The notes under the pieces: generated by a model
Told to the model about the DNA's origin: nothing
What the model saw: the letters and a program-made list of their open reading frames with translations, nothing else
Databases searched by the model: none
Shown here: piece after piece, positions 1 to 8,600 of the stretch
Position numbering within the stretch: the stretch's first letter is position 1
Layout: every line of letters begins with the position of its first letter
Assembly: GCA_913045275.1 (NCBI GenBank)
Contig: CAJWPG010000002.1
Span: 1-64,000, forward strand
DNA from: an uncultured Pelagibacteraceae bacterium
Lineage (GTDB): Bacteria > Pseudomonadota > Alphaproteobacteria > Pelagibacterales > Pelagibacteraceae
Length of the DNA stretch: 64,000 nt
Direction: 5' to 3'
Made by a program: the position numbers and the translations under genes

Positions 1-2
1 GA

Positions 3-65
3 CGAGGAAAATCAATTAAAAAAGTGGATATAAATATAAATCCAAAGCTGAAGCCGGTTGATTGA
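3..65 (+). other. possible 3' end of a truncated upstream CDS
   Basis: Reading frame 3 is open from the window edge to a TGA at 63-65 and gives a 20-residue basic tail ending in PKLKPVD. It may be the C-terminus of a gene lying mostly outside the window. The stretch is too short to recognise a family, and a chance open frame is equally possible. Confidence 0.18.
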
Positions 66-75
66 TTGATTTAAA

Positions 76-138
76 ATGAAAAAACTTTTAGGGATCGTGG
101 TTCTGGGTTTGTTGTGGTGCAATGTTAGTATAGCTTGA
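76..138 (+). pseudogene. isolated signal-peptide ORF (20 aa), probable remnant of a small secreted-protein gene
   Basis: An ATG at 76 opens a 20-codon frame, MKKLLGIVVLGLLWCNVSIA, followed by TGA and TAA. It has every element of a Sec signal peptide: KK n-region, a Leu/Val/Gly hydrophobic core and an AxA-like end. It stops where the mature protein should start. I recall very similar leaders on many small exported proteins of SAR11 genomes, but cannot verify that here. Downstream sequence has short peptide-like stretches in other frames (LMKDCESEEQLAKP at about 147-191), which fits a decayed or frameshifted gene. A genuine 20-aa peptide is not excluded. Confidence 0.4.
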
Positions 139-347
139 TAAGAAACTTATGAAAGACTGCGAGTCGGAAGAACAATTAGCCAAGCCATAAATCATACGAC
201 GAACGCGCCCAACGTATAAAAAGCATTCACCTCAAATTCACCTCAGGGAGTTCTACTTCCTTCCATTCTATAGCATTATTCAACAATTTTTATTTTTAAA
301 AAAATTAAGATAATTATTATGTTTATTGAAAATTAATGAGATTTTAG
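139..347. other. non-coding or decayed segment next to tRNA-Thr
   Basis: No convincing gene is visible. A hand count over 141-270 gives about 42% G+C, clearly above the surrounding DNA. The segment contains the short hairpin GACT-GCG-AGTC at 155-165 and a 10-bp tandem repeat at 225-245. It directly borders the 3' end of a tRNA gene, a common integration boundary. It could be remnant island DNA, a small RNA locus or gene debris. Confidence 0.4.
225..245. repeat. two-copy direct repeat ATTCACCTCA
   Basis: ATTCACCTCA occurs at 225-234 and again at 236-245, separated by a single A. The copies are identical. No function is evident; they might be a binding site pair or remnant of a short duplication. 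Confidence 0.6.
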
Positions 348-423
348 TGGTGCCCCCGCACGGATTCGAACCGCGGACCTATTGATTACAAATCAATTGC
401 TCTACCAGCTGAGCTACAAGGGC
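348..423 (-). tRNA. tRNA-Thr (TGT anticodon)
   Basis: The reverse strand folds as a full cloverleaf beginning GCCCTTGTAGCTCAG. The anticodon stem ATTGA/TCAAT encloses loop TTTGTAA, giving anticodon TGT. The T-arm contains GGTTCGAATCC, and CCA is encoded at 348-350. It is 33 bp downstream of the stop of rlmB on the same strand. Confidence 0.96.
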
Positions 424-456
424 ATAAAATGTTTTGTAATATGATTTTGTAAATTA

Positions 457-1200
457 TCAAGATAATTTTTTTTGTTGGTTTATATGATGAAAAACAATAG
501 CTGCGCTATTTGATATATTTAAACTTTCAACATTATTATTGATATTAATTTTTACATTAAAATCCGTGTATTTTGTAGTGTGTTTTTTTATACCAAAACC
601 CTCTGAACCAAATAATAAAATATTATTTCCATTCCATTTAATTTTAGTGAAGTCTTTTTCACCATTTACATCAAATCCATAAACCCAAAAATTTTTATCC
701 CTTAAGTATTTTAATGTAGTGTTAATGTTAGATACCTCAAAAATATTTAAAAATTCTAAACAACCGCTTGCAGATTTATACATTAATTTGCTTTCGTTAG
801 GAAAATGTCTTTCTTTTACAATTAATCCGTCAATATTAAATGATGCAGCACTTCTAATTATTGATCCTATATTTCTTGGATCTGTCACTTCATCCAAACA
901 AACAAATGTTAAATTGTTTTGTTCTTTAATAAATTCTTTTAATTGAATTTTTTCTAATTGTTCGATTTCAGCAACATAACCTTGATGCAACATTCCTTCT
1001 TTATTACAATATTTATCTAATTCTTTTTTTGTTTTAAAATATACTTTTATATCTTTAAGAAGATTTTTTTTCGGGCTAACTCGATGAATACTTTTCTTAC
1101 TTTCTTCAGTTAAAAAAACTCTAAGAACTTTTCTTTTAGTATTTTTTAAAGCCTCTGTTACAGCATGTTTTCCAACTATAAAGAAAGATGAATTTTTCAT
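457..1200 (-). CDS. rlmB: 23S rRNA (guanosine-2'-O-)-methyltransferase RlmB, TrmH/SpoU family
   Basis: This is a SPOUT-class SAM-dependent 2'-O-ribose methyltransferase; RlmB modifies a guanosine in the peptidyl-transferase region of 23S rRNA. The N-terminal third is the substrate-binding domain (FFIVGKHAVTEAL near the start). The catalytic knot carries the three family motifs: NIGSIIRSAASF (about residues 110-122), LLFGSEGFGI and SLNISNSAAIVFHH near the end. The length of 247 aa is normal. The gene runs away from the tuf cluster, so its promoter shares the 1201-1333 spacer. Assignment within the TrmH family (RlmB rather than another member) is by overall architecture. Confidence 0.88.
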   Translation of the reverse strand: MKNSSFFIVGKHAVTEALKNTKRKVLRVFLTEESKKSIHRVSPKKNLLKDIKVYFKTKKELDKYCNKEGMLHQGYVAEIEQLEKIQLKEFIKEQNNLTFVCLDEVTDPRNIGSIIRSAASFNIDGLIVKERHFPNESKLMYKSASGCLEFLNIFEVSNINTTLKYLRDKNFWVYGFDVNGEKDFTKIKWNGNNILLFGSEGFGIKKHTTKYTDFNVKININNNVESLNISNSAAIVFHHINQQKKLS

Positions 1201-1252
1201 ATAAATATCGATTTTAAACGATTTTTTAGCTTTTTTTCGTATAATTCACGTA

Positions 1253-1280
1253 TTGCATTTGTGCAATAAAAATATATAAA
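1253..1280 (+). promoter_or_regulatory. candidate sigma70 promoter for tRNA-Tyr/tRNA-Gly/tuf/tRNA-Trp/secE unit
   Basis: TTGCAT (1253-1258) and TATAAA (1275-1280) are separated by 16 bp and lie about 50 bp upstream of tRNA-Tyr. The -35 is part of the small dyad ATTGCA-TTTG-TGCAAT (1252-1267). A second possible -10 (TATAAT, 1240-1245) has no good -35. Inference from sequence only. Confidence 0.45.
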
Positions 1281-1310
1281 ACGCATGTTGTTTAAAGCTT
1301 TATTGAACAA

Positions 1311-1324
1311 GGGGACGCTTCCCC
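1311..1324 (+). other. GC-rich hairpin just upstream of tRNA-Tyr
   Basis: GGGG-ACGCTT-CCCC forms a 4-bp G:C stem with a six-base loop, ending 9 bp before the tRNA-Tyr 5' end. It is not followed by a T-run, so it is unlikely to be a terminator. It could guide 5' processing of the primary transcript. Confidence 0.4.
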
Positions 1325-1333
1325 TGCGATTAA

Positions 1334-1419
<86 letters not shown>

Positions 1420-1464
1420 TTCAGTAATTTTTTTTACAATAATATTGGAGTGGACTTGGGTGTT

Positions 1465-1538
1465 GCGGGTGTAGTTCAGTGGTAGAACACTAGCCTTCCA
1501 AGCTGGTTGCGTGAGTTCGATTCTCATCACCCGCTCCA
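1465..1538 (+). tRNA. tRNA-Gly (TCC anticodon)
   Basis: The cloverleaf begins GCGGGTGTAGTTCAG. Anticodon stem CTAGC/GCTGG carries loop CTTCCAA, giving anticodon TCC; the T-arm has GAGTTCGATTCTC and CCA is encoded. It sits 45 bp after tRNA-Tyr and 44 bp before tuf, so it is probably part of the same transcript. Confidence 0.96.
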
Positions 1539-1582
1539 AAAATTAAAAGTAAATGAATATATAAAATGAGGTAAAAAAAGTA

Positions 1583-2776
1583 ATGGCTGAGAAAAAAAAA
1601 TTTGAGAGAACAAAACCACATGCTAACGTAGGTACAATTGGTCATGTGGACCATGGAAAAACAACTTTAACTACAGCTATAACAAAAGTTTTAGCTGAAT
1701 CTGGAGGAGCAGAATTTATTGCTTATGATCAAATTGATAAAGCTCCAGAAGAAAAAGAGCGAGGCATAACTATAGCGACTGCACACGTTGAATATGAAAC
1801 GGAAAAAAGACATTATGCCCATGTAGATTGCCCAGGCCACGCAGATTATGTAAAAAACATGATTACCGGAGCAGCACAAATGGATGGAGCGATACTTGTA
1901 GTTAATGCAGCTGACGGTCCAATGCCTCAAACAAGAGAACATATCCTTTTGGCAAGACAAGTTGGAGTTCCAGCTCTTGTTGTTTACTTAAATAAAGTTG
2001 ATCAAGTAGACGATAAAGAAATGATAGATCTTGTTGAAGAGGAAATTAAAGAACTTTTAACTTCATATAAATTTCCGGGTGACAAAATACCAATCATTAA
2101 GGGTTCTGCTTTAGCAGCAGTAGAGGAAAAAGATGAAGCTATTGGAAAAAATTCAATTTTAGAATTATTGAAAGCCATAGATGAGCACATACCTCAACCT
2201 ACAAGACCAAAGGATAAACCATTCTTAATGCCTGTTGAAGATGTATTTACTATATCTGGACGTGGTACGGTTGCAACTGGACGTGTCGAACAAGGAGTTG
2301 TTAAAACTGGTGAAGAACTTGAAATAGTAGGTATTAAAGAAACAAGAAAAACAGTTTGTACTGGCGTTGAAATGTTTAGAAAAATTTTAGACTCAGGTGA
2401 AGCAGGTGATAACATTGGCGCATTATTAAGAGGTGTTGAAAGAACAGATGTTGAGAGAGGACAAGTTTTATGTAAGCCAGGATCGATAACACCACATACA
2501 AAATTTGAGGCTCAAGCATATGTTTTAAAAAAAGAAGAAGGTGGTAGACATACTCCATTCTTTACTAAATACAGACCTCAGTTTTATTTTAGAACAACTG
2601 ATGTAACTGGAGAAGTAGAATTACCTGCAGGAACAGAAATGATCATGCCTGGCGATGATGCAAAATTTACAGTTAAATTAATAACACCAATTGCTATGAA
2701 CGAAAAACTTAATTTTGCAATAAGAGAAGGTGGTAGAACAGTAGGAGCTGGAGTAGTAACTAAGATTATAGAGTAA
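1583..2776 (+). CDS. tuf: translation elongation factor Tu
   Basis: EF-Tu carries aminoacyl-tRNA to the ribosomal A site as a GTP complex. The G1 motif GHVDHGKTT is at residues 20-28, followed by switch I RGITI, G3 DCPGH and G4 NKVD. The two C-terminal beta-barrels are complete; 397 aa matches the family. A GAGG-type ribosome binding site precedes the ATG. It lies between tRNA-Gly and tRNA-Trp and upstream of secE, the classical tufB position. The usual second copy after fusA is absent in this window, so this may be the only tuf gene. Confidence 0.98.
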   Translation: MAEKKKFERTKPHANVGTIGHVDHGKTTLTTAITKVLAESGGAEFIAYDQIDKAPEEKERGITIATAHVEYETEKRHYAHVDCPGHADYVKNMITGAAQMDGAILVVNAADGPMPQTREHILLARQVGVPALVVYLNKVDQVDDKEMIDLVEEEIKELLTSYKFPGDKIPIIKGSALAAVEEKDEAIGKNSILELLKAIDEHIPQPTRPKDKPFLMPVEDVFTISGRGTVATGRVEQGVVKTGEELEIVGIKETRKTVCTGVEMFRKILDSGEAGDNIGALLRGVERTDVERGQVLCKPGSITPHTKFEAQAYVLKKEEGGRHTPFFTKYRPQFYFRTTDVTGEVELPAGTEMIMPGDDAKFTVKLITPIAMNEKLNFAIREGGRTVGAGVVTKIIE

Positions 2777-2783
2777 ACTCCTT

Positions 2784-2859
2784 AGGAGTGTAGCTCAATT
2801 GGTAGAGCGCCGGTCTCCAAAACCGGAGGTTGGGGGTTCGATTCCCTCCGCTCCTGCCA
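2784..2859 (+). tRNA. tRNA-Trp (CCA anticodon)
   Basis: The cloverleaf starts AGGAGTGTAGCTCAATTGG. Anticodon stem GCCGG/CCGGA-like arms hold the loop TCTCCAAA region, giving anticodon CCA. The T-arm has GGGTTCGATTCCC and CCA ends at 2859. It lies 7 bp after tuf and 16 bp before secE, the conserved tuf-trnW-secE arrangement of proteobacteria. Confidence 0.95.
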
Positions 2860-2875
2860 ACAACAGATAGAAATT

Positions 2876-3067
2876 ATGAGAAATCCTTTGAAATTTATTC
2901 AAGATGTAAAACAAGAAGCATTTAAGGTTACTTGGCCCACTGGCAAAGAGACAGTTCAAGGTGCTTTAATGGTTGTTGCCATGGCAATCATTGCATCTTT
3001 ATTTTTTTTATTACTTGACCAGGTTTTAAAATTTTTTTTAGAAATGGTTCTTAAGGTGAGTTTTTAA
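2876..3067 (+). CDS. secE: preprotein translocase subunit SecE
   Basis: SecE stabilises the SecY channel in the inner membrane. This is the minimal single-span form of 63 aa: an amphipathic N-terminal helix with the conserved KVTWPTGKE motif (about residues 17-25), then one hydrophobic segment (about residues 30-50). Its stop overlaps the nusG start by 1 bp, so the two are translationally coupled. SecY is encoded in the same window. Confidence 0.95.
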   Translation: MRNPLKFIQDVKQEAFKVTWPTGKETVQGALMVVAMAIIASLFFLLLDQVLKFFLEMVLKVSF

Positions 3068-3597
3068 TGAAAAATTGGTATATTGTTCAATCTCATTCAA
3101 GCTTTGAAAATAAGGTTGCTAAGCAAATAAAAGAGGAAGCAGAAAAAGCAAAAATTTCTGAAAAAATTGGAGAAATTGTTGTACCCACTCATGATGTAAC
3201 TGAAGTCAAAAGAGGCAAAAGAATTCAAAGAAAAAAGAAATATTTTCCAGGATATGTATTGATTAAGAGTGAAATGGATAACAATATTTACCATATGATC
3301 AAAAACATAAAAAAAGTATCTGGATTTCTTGGATCAAGAGGCTCACCAATTCCTGTTTCAGATAAAGAAATAGAAAAAATATTGGGCCAAATAAAAGATG
3401 GTGTAGCCCAACCAAAATCTGCTATAGAATATAATATTGGAGAACAAGTTCAAGTTATAGACGGACCTTTTGCATCATTTAGTGGAATGGTTGAAGATAT
3501 TGATGAGGAAAAACTAAGATTAAAAGTATCAGTATCAATATTTGGTCGTCCTACTCCAGTAGACTTAGAATATAACCAAGTTGAGAAAGCAAGCTAA
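3067..3597 (+). CDS. nusG: transcription termination/antitermination protein NusG
   Basis: NusG binds the RNA polymerase clamp and links transcription to Rho or to the leading ribosome. The NGN domain begins [15 protein letters not shown], with the FPGYVLIK signature about residue 60. The C-terminal KOW domain (about residues 125-176) contains [16 protein letters not shown]. Length 176 aa is typical. It overlaps both secE and rplK by one base. Confidence 0.97.
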   Translation: MKNWYIVQSHSSFENKVAKQIKEEAEKAKISEKIGEIVVPTHDVTEVKRGKRIQRKKKYFPGYVLIKSEMDNNIYHMIKNIKKVSGFLGSRGSPIPVSDKEIEKILGQIKDGVAQPKSAIEYNIGEQVQVIDGPFASFSGMVEDIDEEKLRLKVSVSIFGRPTPVDLEYNQVEKAS

Positions 3598-4025
3598 TGG
3601 CAAAAAAAGAAATAAGTGGCTATGTAAAATTACAAATTAAAGGTGGACAGGCAAATCCTGCGCCTCCTGTTGGTCCGGCTTTAGGTCAAAGAGGAATTAA
3701 TATAATGGAATTCTGTAAAGCTTTTAATGAAAAAACAAAATCTTTTGCAGGAAAACCTGTTCCAGTAATAATTACTGTTTATAAAGATAAAAAATTTGAT
3801 TTTATTATTAAATCTCCACCAGCCTCTCACTTTATTAAAGAGGCGGTAAAATTAAAAAGTGGTTCTAAAGAACCAGGTCGAAATATAGTAGCATCAATTT
3901 CAAAAAAACAATTAGAAGAAATTGCAAAAAAAAAAATGGAAGATTTAAATGCAAATGATTTAAAAGAAGCATCAAAAATAATTGCAGGCTCTGCAAGATC
4001 TATGGGTATAGAGGTAAAAGAATAA
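3597..4025 (+). CDS. rplK: 50S ribosomal protein L11
   Basis: L11 forms the base of the GTPase-associated stalk of the 50S subunit. The N-terminal domain holds [20 protein letters not shown] (residues about 17-36), the proline-rich element typical of L11, and the C-terminal domain is the rRNA-binding part. Its 142 aa match the family. Start and stop overlap nusG and rplA by one base each. Confidence 0.98.
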   Translation: MAKKEISGYVKLQIKGGQANPAPPVGPALGQRGINIMEFCKAFNEKTKSFAGKPVPVIITVYKDKKFDFIIKSPPASHFIKEAVKLKSGSKEPGRNIVASISKKQLEEIAKKKMEDLNANDLKEASKIIAGSARSMGIEVKE

Positions 4026-4714
4026 TGCAATCAAAAAGATACAAACAATTACCTGAAAAAACTAAAGAATTACCGGCAGAAGCTATAGAAAAAGTACTTT
4101 CAGTAGTTATAGCAAATTGCACAACTAAATTTGACGAATCTGTAGATTTAAATTTTCAAATTAATAACAAACAAAAAAAAAATGAAATCAATATTAGAAC
4201 AGTTATAAATTTACCTGGAGGCACAGGTAAAAAAGTTAAAATCGCTGTTGTATGCGAAGATGCAAAAATTCAAGAAGCGAAAGATGCAGGTGCCGAATTT
4301 GTCGGAGGTGAAGAACTTATAGAAAAAATTAAAGGTGGCGATTTTAATTTTGAAAAATTAATTTGCACATCTGGAATGATGATTAAACTTTCAAAACTTG
4401 GTAAAGTATTGGGGCCAAAAGGTTTAATGCCGAACCCAAAACTTGGTACTGTAACAAACGACATTAAGAAGGCAGTTACTGATGCTAAATCTGGACAAGT
4501 CGAAATTAGAAATGATAAAGATGGAAATATTGGTTTAAGCATTGGAAAAAAATCATTTCAAGACGATCTATTATTAAAAAATTATAATGCAGTTATTGAT
4601 TCTTTAGAAAAAGAAAAAGCTAATATTACAATAAAAGGTGATTTGATTAAACAAGCTTTTATAACTTCTAGTATGGGAGTTTCGTATAAACTAAAATTAG
4701 ACAAAAATTTATAA
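4025..4714 (+). CDS. rplA: 50S ribosomal protein L1
   Basis: L1 forms the mobile stalk beside the E site and in many bacteria represses its own L11-L1 mRNA. The conserved core LGKVLGPKGLMPNPKLGTVT is at about residues 126-145. Length 229 aa is normal. No separate leader for L1 autoregulation is visible because rplK overlaps nusG directly. Confidence 0.98.
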   Translation: MQSKRYKQLPEKTKELPAEAIEKVLSVVIANCTTKFDESVDLNFQINNKQKKNEINIRTVINLPGGTGKKVKIAVVCEDAKIQEAKDAGAEFVGGEELIEKIKGGDFNFEKLICTSGMMIKLSKLGKVLGPKGLMPNPKLGTVTNDIKKAVTDAKSGQVEIRNDKDGNIGLSIGKKSFQDDLLLKNYNAVIDSLEKEKANITIKGDLIKQAFITSSMGVSYKLKLDKNL

Positions 4715-4719
4715 TCGTT

Positions 4720-5229
4720 ATGATGAATAAAGATCAAAAGAAACAATATATTGATGAAATGACAACTCAGTTTGATAAGTCTGAGACGGTTATAGTTACG
4801 CATTATCAAGGATTAACCGTTTCTCAATTAGATGATTTGAGAAAAAGAATGAGAGAACATGGTATTATTTTTAAGATAACCAAAAATAGAATTACTAAAT
4901 TAGCTCTAGAAAAAACTAAGTGTAAAGATATATCAAAACTATTTATCGGACCTACAGCAGTAGCTATGTCTGAAGATGCTATAACTTCAGCAAAAATATT
5001 AACAAAGTTCTCTAAAGAAAATGAAAACCTAAAAATTCTTGGAGGAATTATGGGTGGCGATATTTTAGGCGTTGCAGAAGTTAAAAATGTAGCAACTCTC
5101 CCTACATTAGATGAAGCTAGAGCTAAAATTGTAGGAATATTGAGGTCACCAGCGCAAAAAATTATAAGTATTTTACTTGCACCGGCGTCAAAAATCGCTA
5201 TTTTAGCGCTCGAAAAATCAAAAAAATAA
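4720..5229 (+). CDS. rplJ: 50S ribosomal protein L10
   Basis: L10 is the stalk base that holds L7/L12 dimers. The N-terminal globular half has [20 protein letters not shown], and the C-terminal helix that binds L7/L12 ends [18 protein letters not shown]. Two ATGs are adjacent (4720 and 4723); either could be used. Only 5 bp separate it from rplA, so there is no room for the structured L10 leader known from enterobacteria. Confidence 0.97.
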   Translation: MMNKDQKKQYIDEMTTQFDKSETVIVTHYQGLTVSQLDDLRKRMREHGIIFKITKNRITKLALEKTKCKDISKLFIGPTAVAMSEDAITSAKILTKFSKENENLKILGGIMGGDILGVAEVKNVATLPTLDEARAKIVGILRSPAQKIISILLAPASKIAILALEKSKK

Positions 5230-5249
5230 CCAGGGACAAAAAAATTATT

Positions 5250-5621
5250 ATGGCTGACTTAAATAAAATTATAGACGATCTATCAAGCTTGACTGTTGTT
5301 GAAGCAGCAGAACTTTCAAAACAATTAGAGGAAAAATGGGGCGTTACAGCAGCAGCAGTAGCAGCGGCACCAGCAGCAGGAACACCTGGAGCAGCACCGA
5401 CAGAAGAAAAAGATGAATTTACTATCATGTTAATTTCTGCAGGTGATAAAAAAATTAATGTTATAAAAGAAGTTAGAGCTATTACTGCCCTAGGTTTAAA
5501 AGAAGCTAAAGATTTAGTCGAAGCAGCACCAAAAGAAGTCAAATCAGGTGTTAACAAAAAAGAAGCGGAAGAAATTAAAGCTAAGCTTGAAGCAGCTGGA
5601 GCAAAAGTAGAACTTAAGTAA
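5250..5621 (+). CDS. rplL: 50S ribosomal protein L7/L12
   Basis: L7/L12 is the multicopy stalk protein that recruits translational GTPases. The N-terminal dimerisation helix (about 1-33) is followed by an Ala/Pro-rich hinge ([16 protein letters not shown]) and a C-terminal domain with the factor-binding motif [17 protein letters not shown]. At 123 aa it is of usual size. A 53-bp spacer with a strong hairpin separates it from rpoB. Confidence 0.98.
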   Translation: MADLNKIIDDLSSLTVVEAAELSKQLEEKWGVTAAAVAAAPAAGTPGAAPTEEKDEFTIMLISAGDKKINVIKEVRAITALGLKEAKDLVEAAPKEVKSGVNKKEAEEIKAKLEAAGAKVELK

Positions 5622-5640
5622 TTAATTAGAAAGATTTTAA

Positions 5641-5666
5641 TTGCTGATTAATTTATTAATTAGCAA
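5641..5666 (+). promoter_or_regulatory. stem-loop in the rplL-rpoB spacer
   Basis: TTGCTGATTAA and TTAATTAGCAA flank the loop TTTA, giving an 11-bp stem with a single G-U wobble. It ends 8 nt before the rpoB ATG. There is no T-run after it. By analogy with the enterobacterial rplL-rpoB spacer, it may be a partial attenuator or RNase III site, or it may limit rpoB translation. Confidence 0.6.
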
Positions 5667-5674
5667 AAGTATAG

Positions 5675-8600
5675 ATGCAATTATCTTTTACTGAAAAAAA
5701 AAATATAAGAAAAAGTTTTGGCAAACTTAAAGAAAGTTTATCAATACCAAATCTTATAGAAGTACAAAAAAATTCATATAAACAATTAACAGAATTTAAA
5801 GGTGATATTGACCAACATCTTATAAAGGGATTTGATAGAGTATTTAAAAGCATTTTCCCTATTGAAGATCTAAATGATAAAGCTACATTGGAATATGTTT
5901 CTTATAAATTAGAAAAACCAAAATTTGATGTAGAAGAATGCATAACAAGAGGATTAACTTATTCAGCAGCACTTAAATGTACTTTGAGGCTAGTTGTATA
6001 TGAAATAGATCAAGAAAATAATACTAAAGATATAATGTCAGCAAAGGAACAAGAAGTTTACATGGGAGAAGTTCCAATGATGACCGAAAGCGGAACTTTC
6101 ATAACCAATGGAGTCCAAAGAGTAGTAGTAAACCAAATGCATAGAAGTCCTGGAGTTTTCTTTGATCATGACAAAGGCAAATCCCATGCAAGTGGAAAGT
6201 TACTCTTTAATTGTAGAATAATACCTAATAGAGGTTCATGGCTTGATTTTGAGTTTGATGTAAAAGACTTTCTATATTTTAGAATAGACAGAAAGAAAAA
6301 AATTTTAATATCAACACTACTTCTTGCATTAGGTTATTCTAAAAATGATATTGTTAACGAATATTACGAAAAAGAAACTTATTTATTTGATGAAAAAATA
6401 TCGAAATGGAAAACAAAATTTGATCCTGAAAATTATAAAGCAAAAAATTTTTCTGAAGAGGTTGTAAATTCCAAAACAAAAAAAGTTGTAATTAAATTAG
6501 GAGAAAAAATTAATTTCTTAACAGCAAAAAAACTCGCCAATGAAGGTTTAAAAGATATTTACGTTTCTAATGAATCTTTATATGGGAAATTTTTATATAA
6601 AAATATTAAGAAAGAGGAAGAATCATTTAATATTGGAACCGAATTGAATGAAACTATTATTAAAAAATTTATAGAAAATAAAATTTACACAATAGAAATT
6701 GCTAAAACAAATTCAATTTCAAAAGGACCGTATCTTTTGCAAACTATATTTAATGATAAAAATGATAATAAAAATGACGCTATTACAGAAATATATAAAG
6801 TTTTACGACCAGGCGAACCTCCAACAATAGAAATTGCAGAACAAATATTTAATAATTTATTTTTTAGCTCAGATAGGTATGATTTATCTGATGTAGGAAG
6901 AGTAAAAATAAACTCAAGACTTAATTTAATTTGTTCAGACAAGATTACGATACTAAGAAATGATGATATTTTCTCAATAATTCAAAAAATGTTAGATTTG
7001 AGAGATGGTAAAGATGAGATCGACGATATTGATCATCTTGGAAACAGAAGAGTTAGATCTGTAGGAGAACTAGTTGAAAATCAAGCAAGAATTGGTGTTT
7101 ATAGAATGGAGAGAGCAATTAAAGAAAAAATGACAACACTAGATGTAGAGTCGTCTATGCCACAAGATTTAATTAATGCAAAACCTTTAACGATTTCACT
7201 TAAAGATTTTTTTGCAACATCGCAACTATCTCAATTTATGGATCAAACAAATCCACTATCAGAAATTACACATAAAAGAAGAGTATCAGCACTAGGACCT
7301 GGCGGCTTAACTAGAGAAAGGGCGGGTTTTGAAGTTAGAGACGTTCATCCAACTCACTACGGCAGAATATGCCCAATCGAAACTCCCGAAGGACCAAATA
7401 TTGGTTTAATAAATAGTTTATCGACATATTCAAAAATTAACAAATATGGATTTATAGAGAGTCCATATAAAAAAGTTGAAAATGGAATAGTTCAAGATAA
7501 AATTGAATATCTTTCAGCAATGGAAGAAACAAAATTTACAATTGCTCAAGCTAACTCATTGTTGGATACCAATGGAAAATTTAAAGAACAACTTGTTTCT
7601 TGTAGACAAAATTTAAACTTCATACTCTCAAAATCTGACAACATTGATTATATTGATGTTTCTCCTAAACAACTTGTATCAGTGGCAGCATCATTAATAC
7701 CATTTTTAGAAAATGACGATGCCAATAGAGCATTAATGGGATCCAATATGATGAGACAAGCAGTTCCATTACTGAAACCCGAAGCACCATTAGTCGGCAC
7801 CGGAATTGAAAGTGACGTAGCATTAGATTCAGGTGTAACGATTGTTGCTAAAAGAAATGGTATAGTTGATAAAATAGACGGAAAAAGAATAGTAATTAAA
7901 GCGTCAAATGAAAAAGATTATTCTCAATCAGGTGTAGATATTTATAATCTTCAAAAATTTAAAAGATCCAATCAAAATACATGTATAAATCAAAAACCAT
8001 TAGTTAGAGTAGGAGACAAGGTAAATTCTGGAGATATAATAGCAGATGGACCTTCAACAAAAATTGGAGAATTAGCATTAGGAAAAAATGTAACTGTAGC
8101 TTTCATGCCTTGGCAAGGATACAACTTTGAAGATTCAATTTTAATATCTGAAAGATGTGTAACAGACGATGTATTTACATCGGTACACATAGAGGAATAT
8201 GAAATTATGGCAAGAGATACAAAGCTAGGTGAAGAAGATATAACCAGAGATATGCCCAATGTAAATGAAGAAGCTTTAAAAAACCTAGATGAATCTGGAA
8301 TTGTATATATTGGAGCAGAAGTTAAGCCAGGTGATATTCTGGTAGGAAAAGTTACTCCTAAAGGAGATAGTGCAACGGGAGCTGAAGAAAAATTGTTAAG
8401 ATCAATATTTGGTGAAAAAGCTATTGATGTAACAGATACCTCGCTGAAAATGCCAAGCGGTAGTGGAGGAATCGTTGTAGATGTTAGAGTTTTTAATAGA
8501 CATGGAATTGATAAAGACGAAAGATCAATAACTATAGAAAGAGCAGAAATTGAAAGTGTCCAAGAAGACAAGAAAGTCGAAGAGGAAATTTTAGAGAGAA

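Noticed and set aside
256-264. GGAAGGAAG on the minus strand, resembling the SRP RNA tetraloop region
   Set aside because: The flanking bases do not form the required UCC/GGA stem or the AGCAG symmetric loop, so an ffs gene is not supported.
1240-1245. TATAAT upstream of tRNA-Tyr
   Set aside because: No acceptable -35 at the right spacing; the TTGCAT/TATAAA pair further on fits better.
5198-5557. 119-aa minus-strand ORF opposite rplL
   Set aside because: It mirrors the Ala-rich hinge of L7/L12 and has no independent support.
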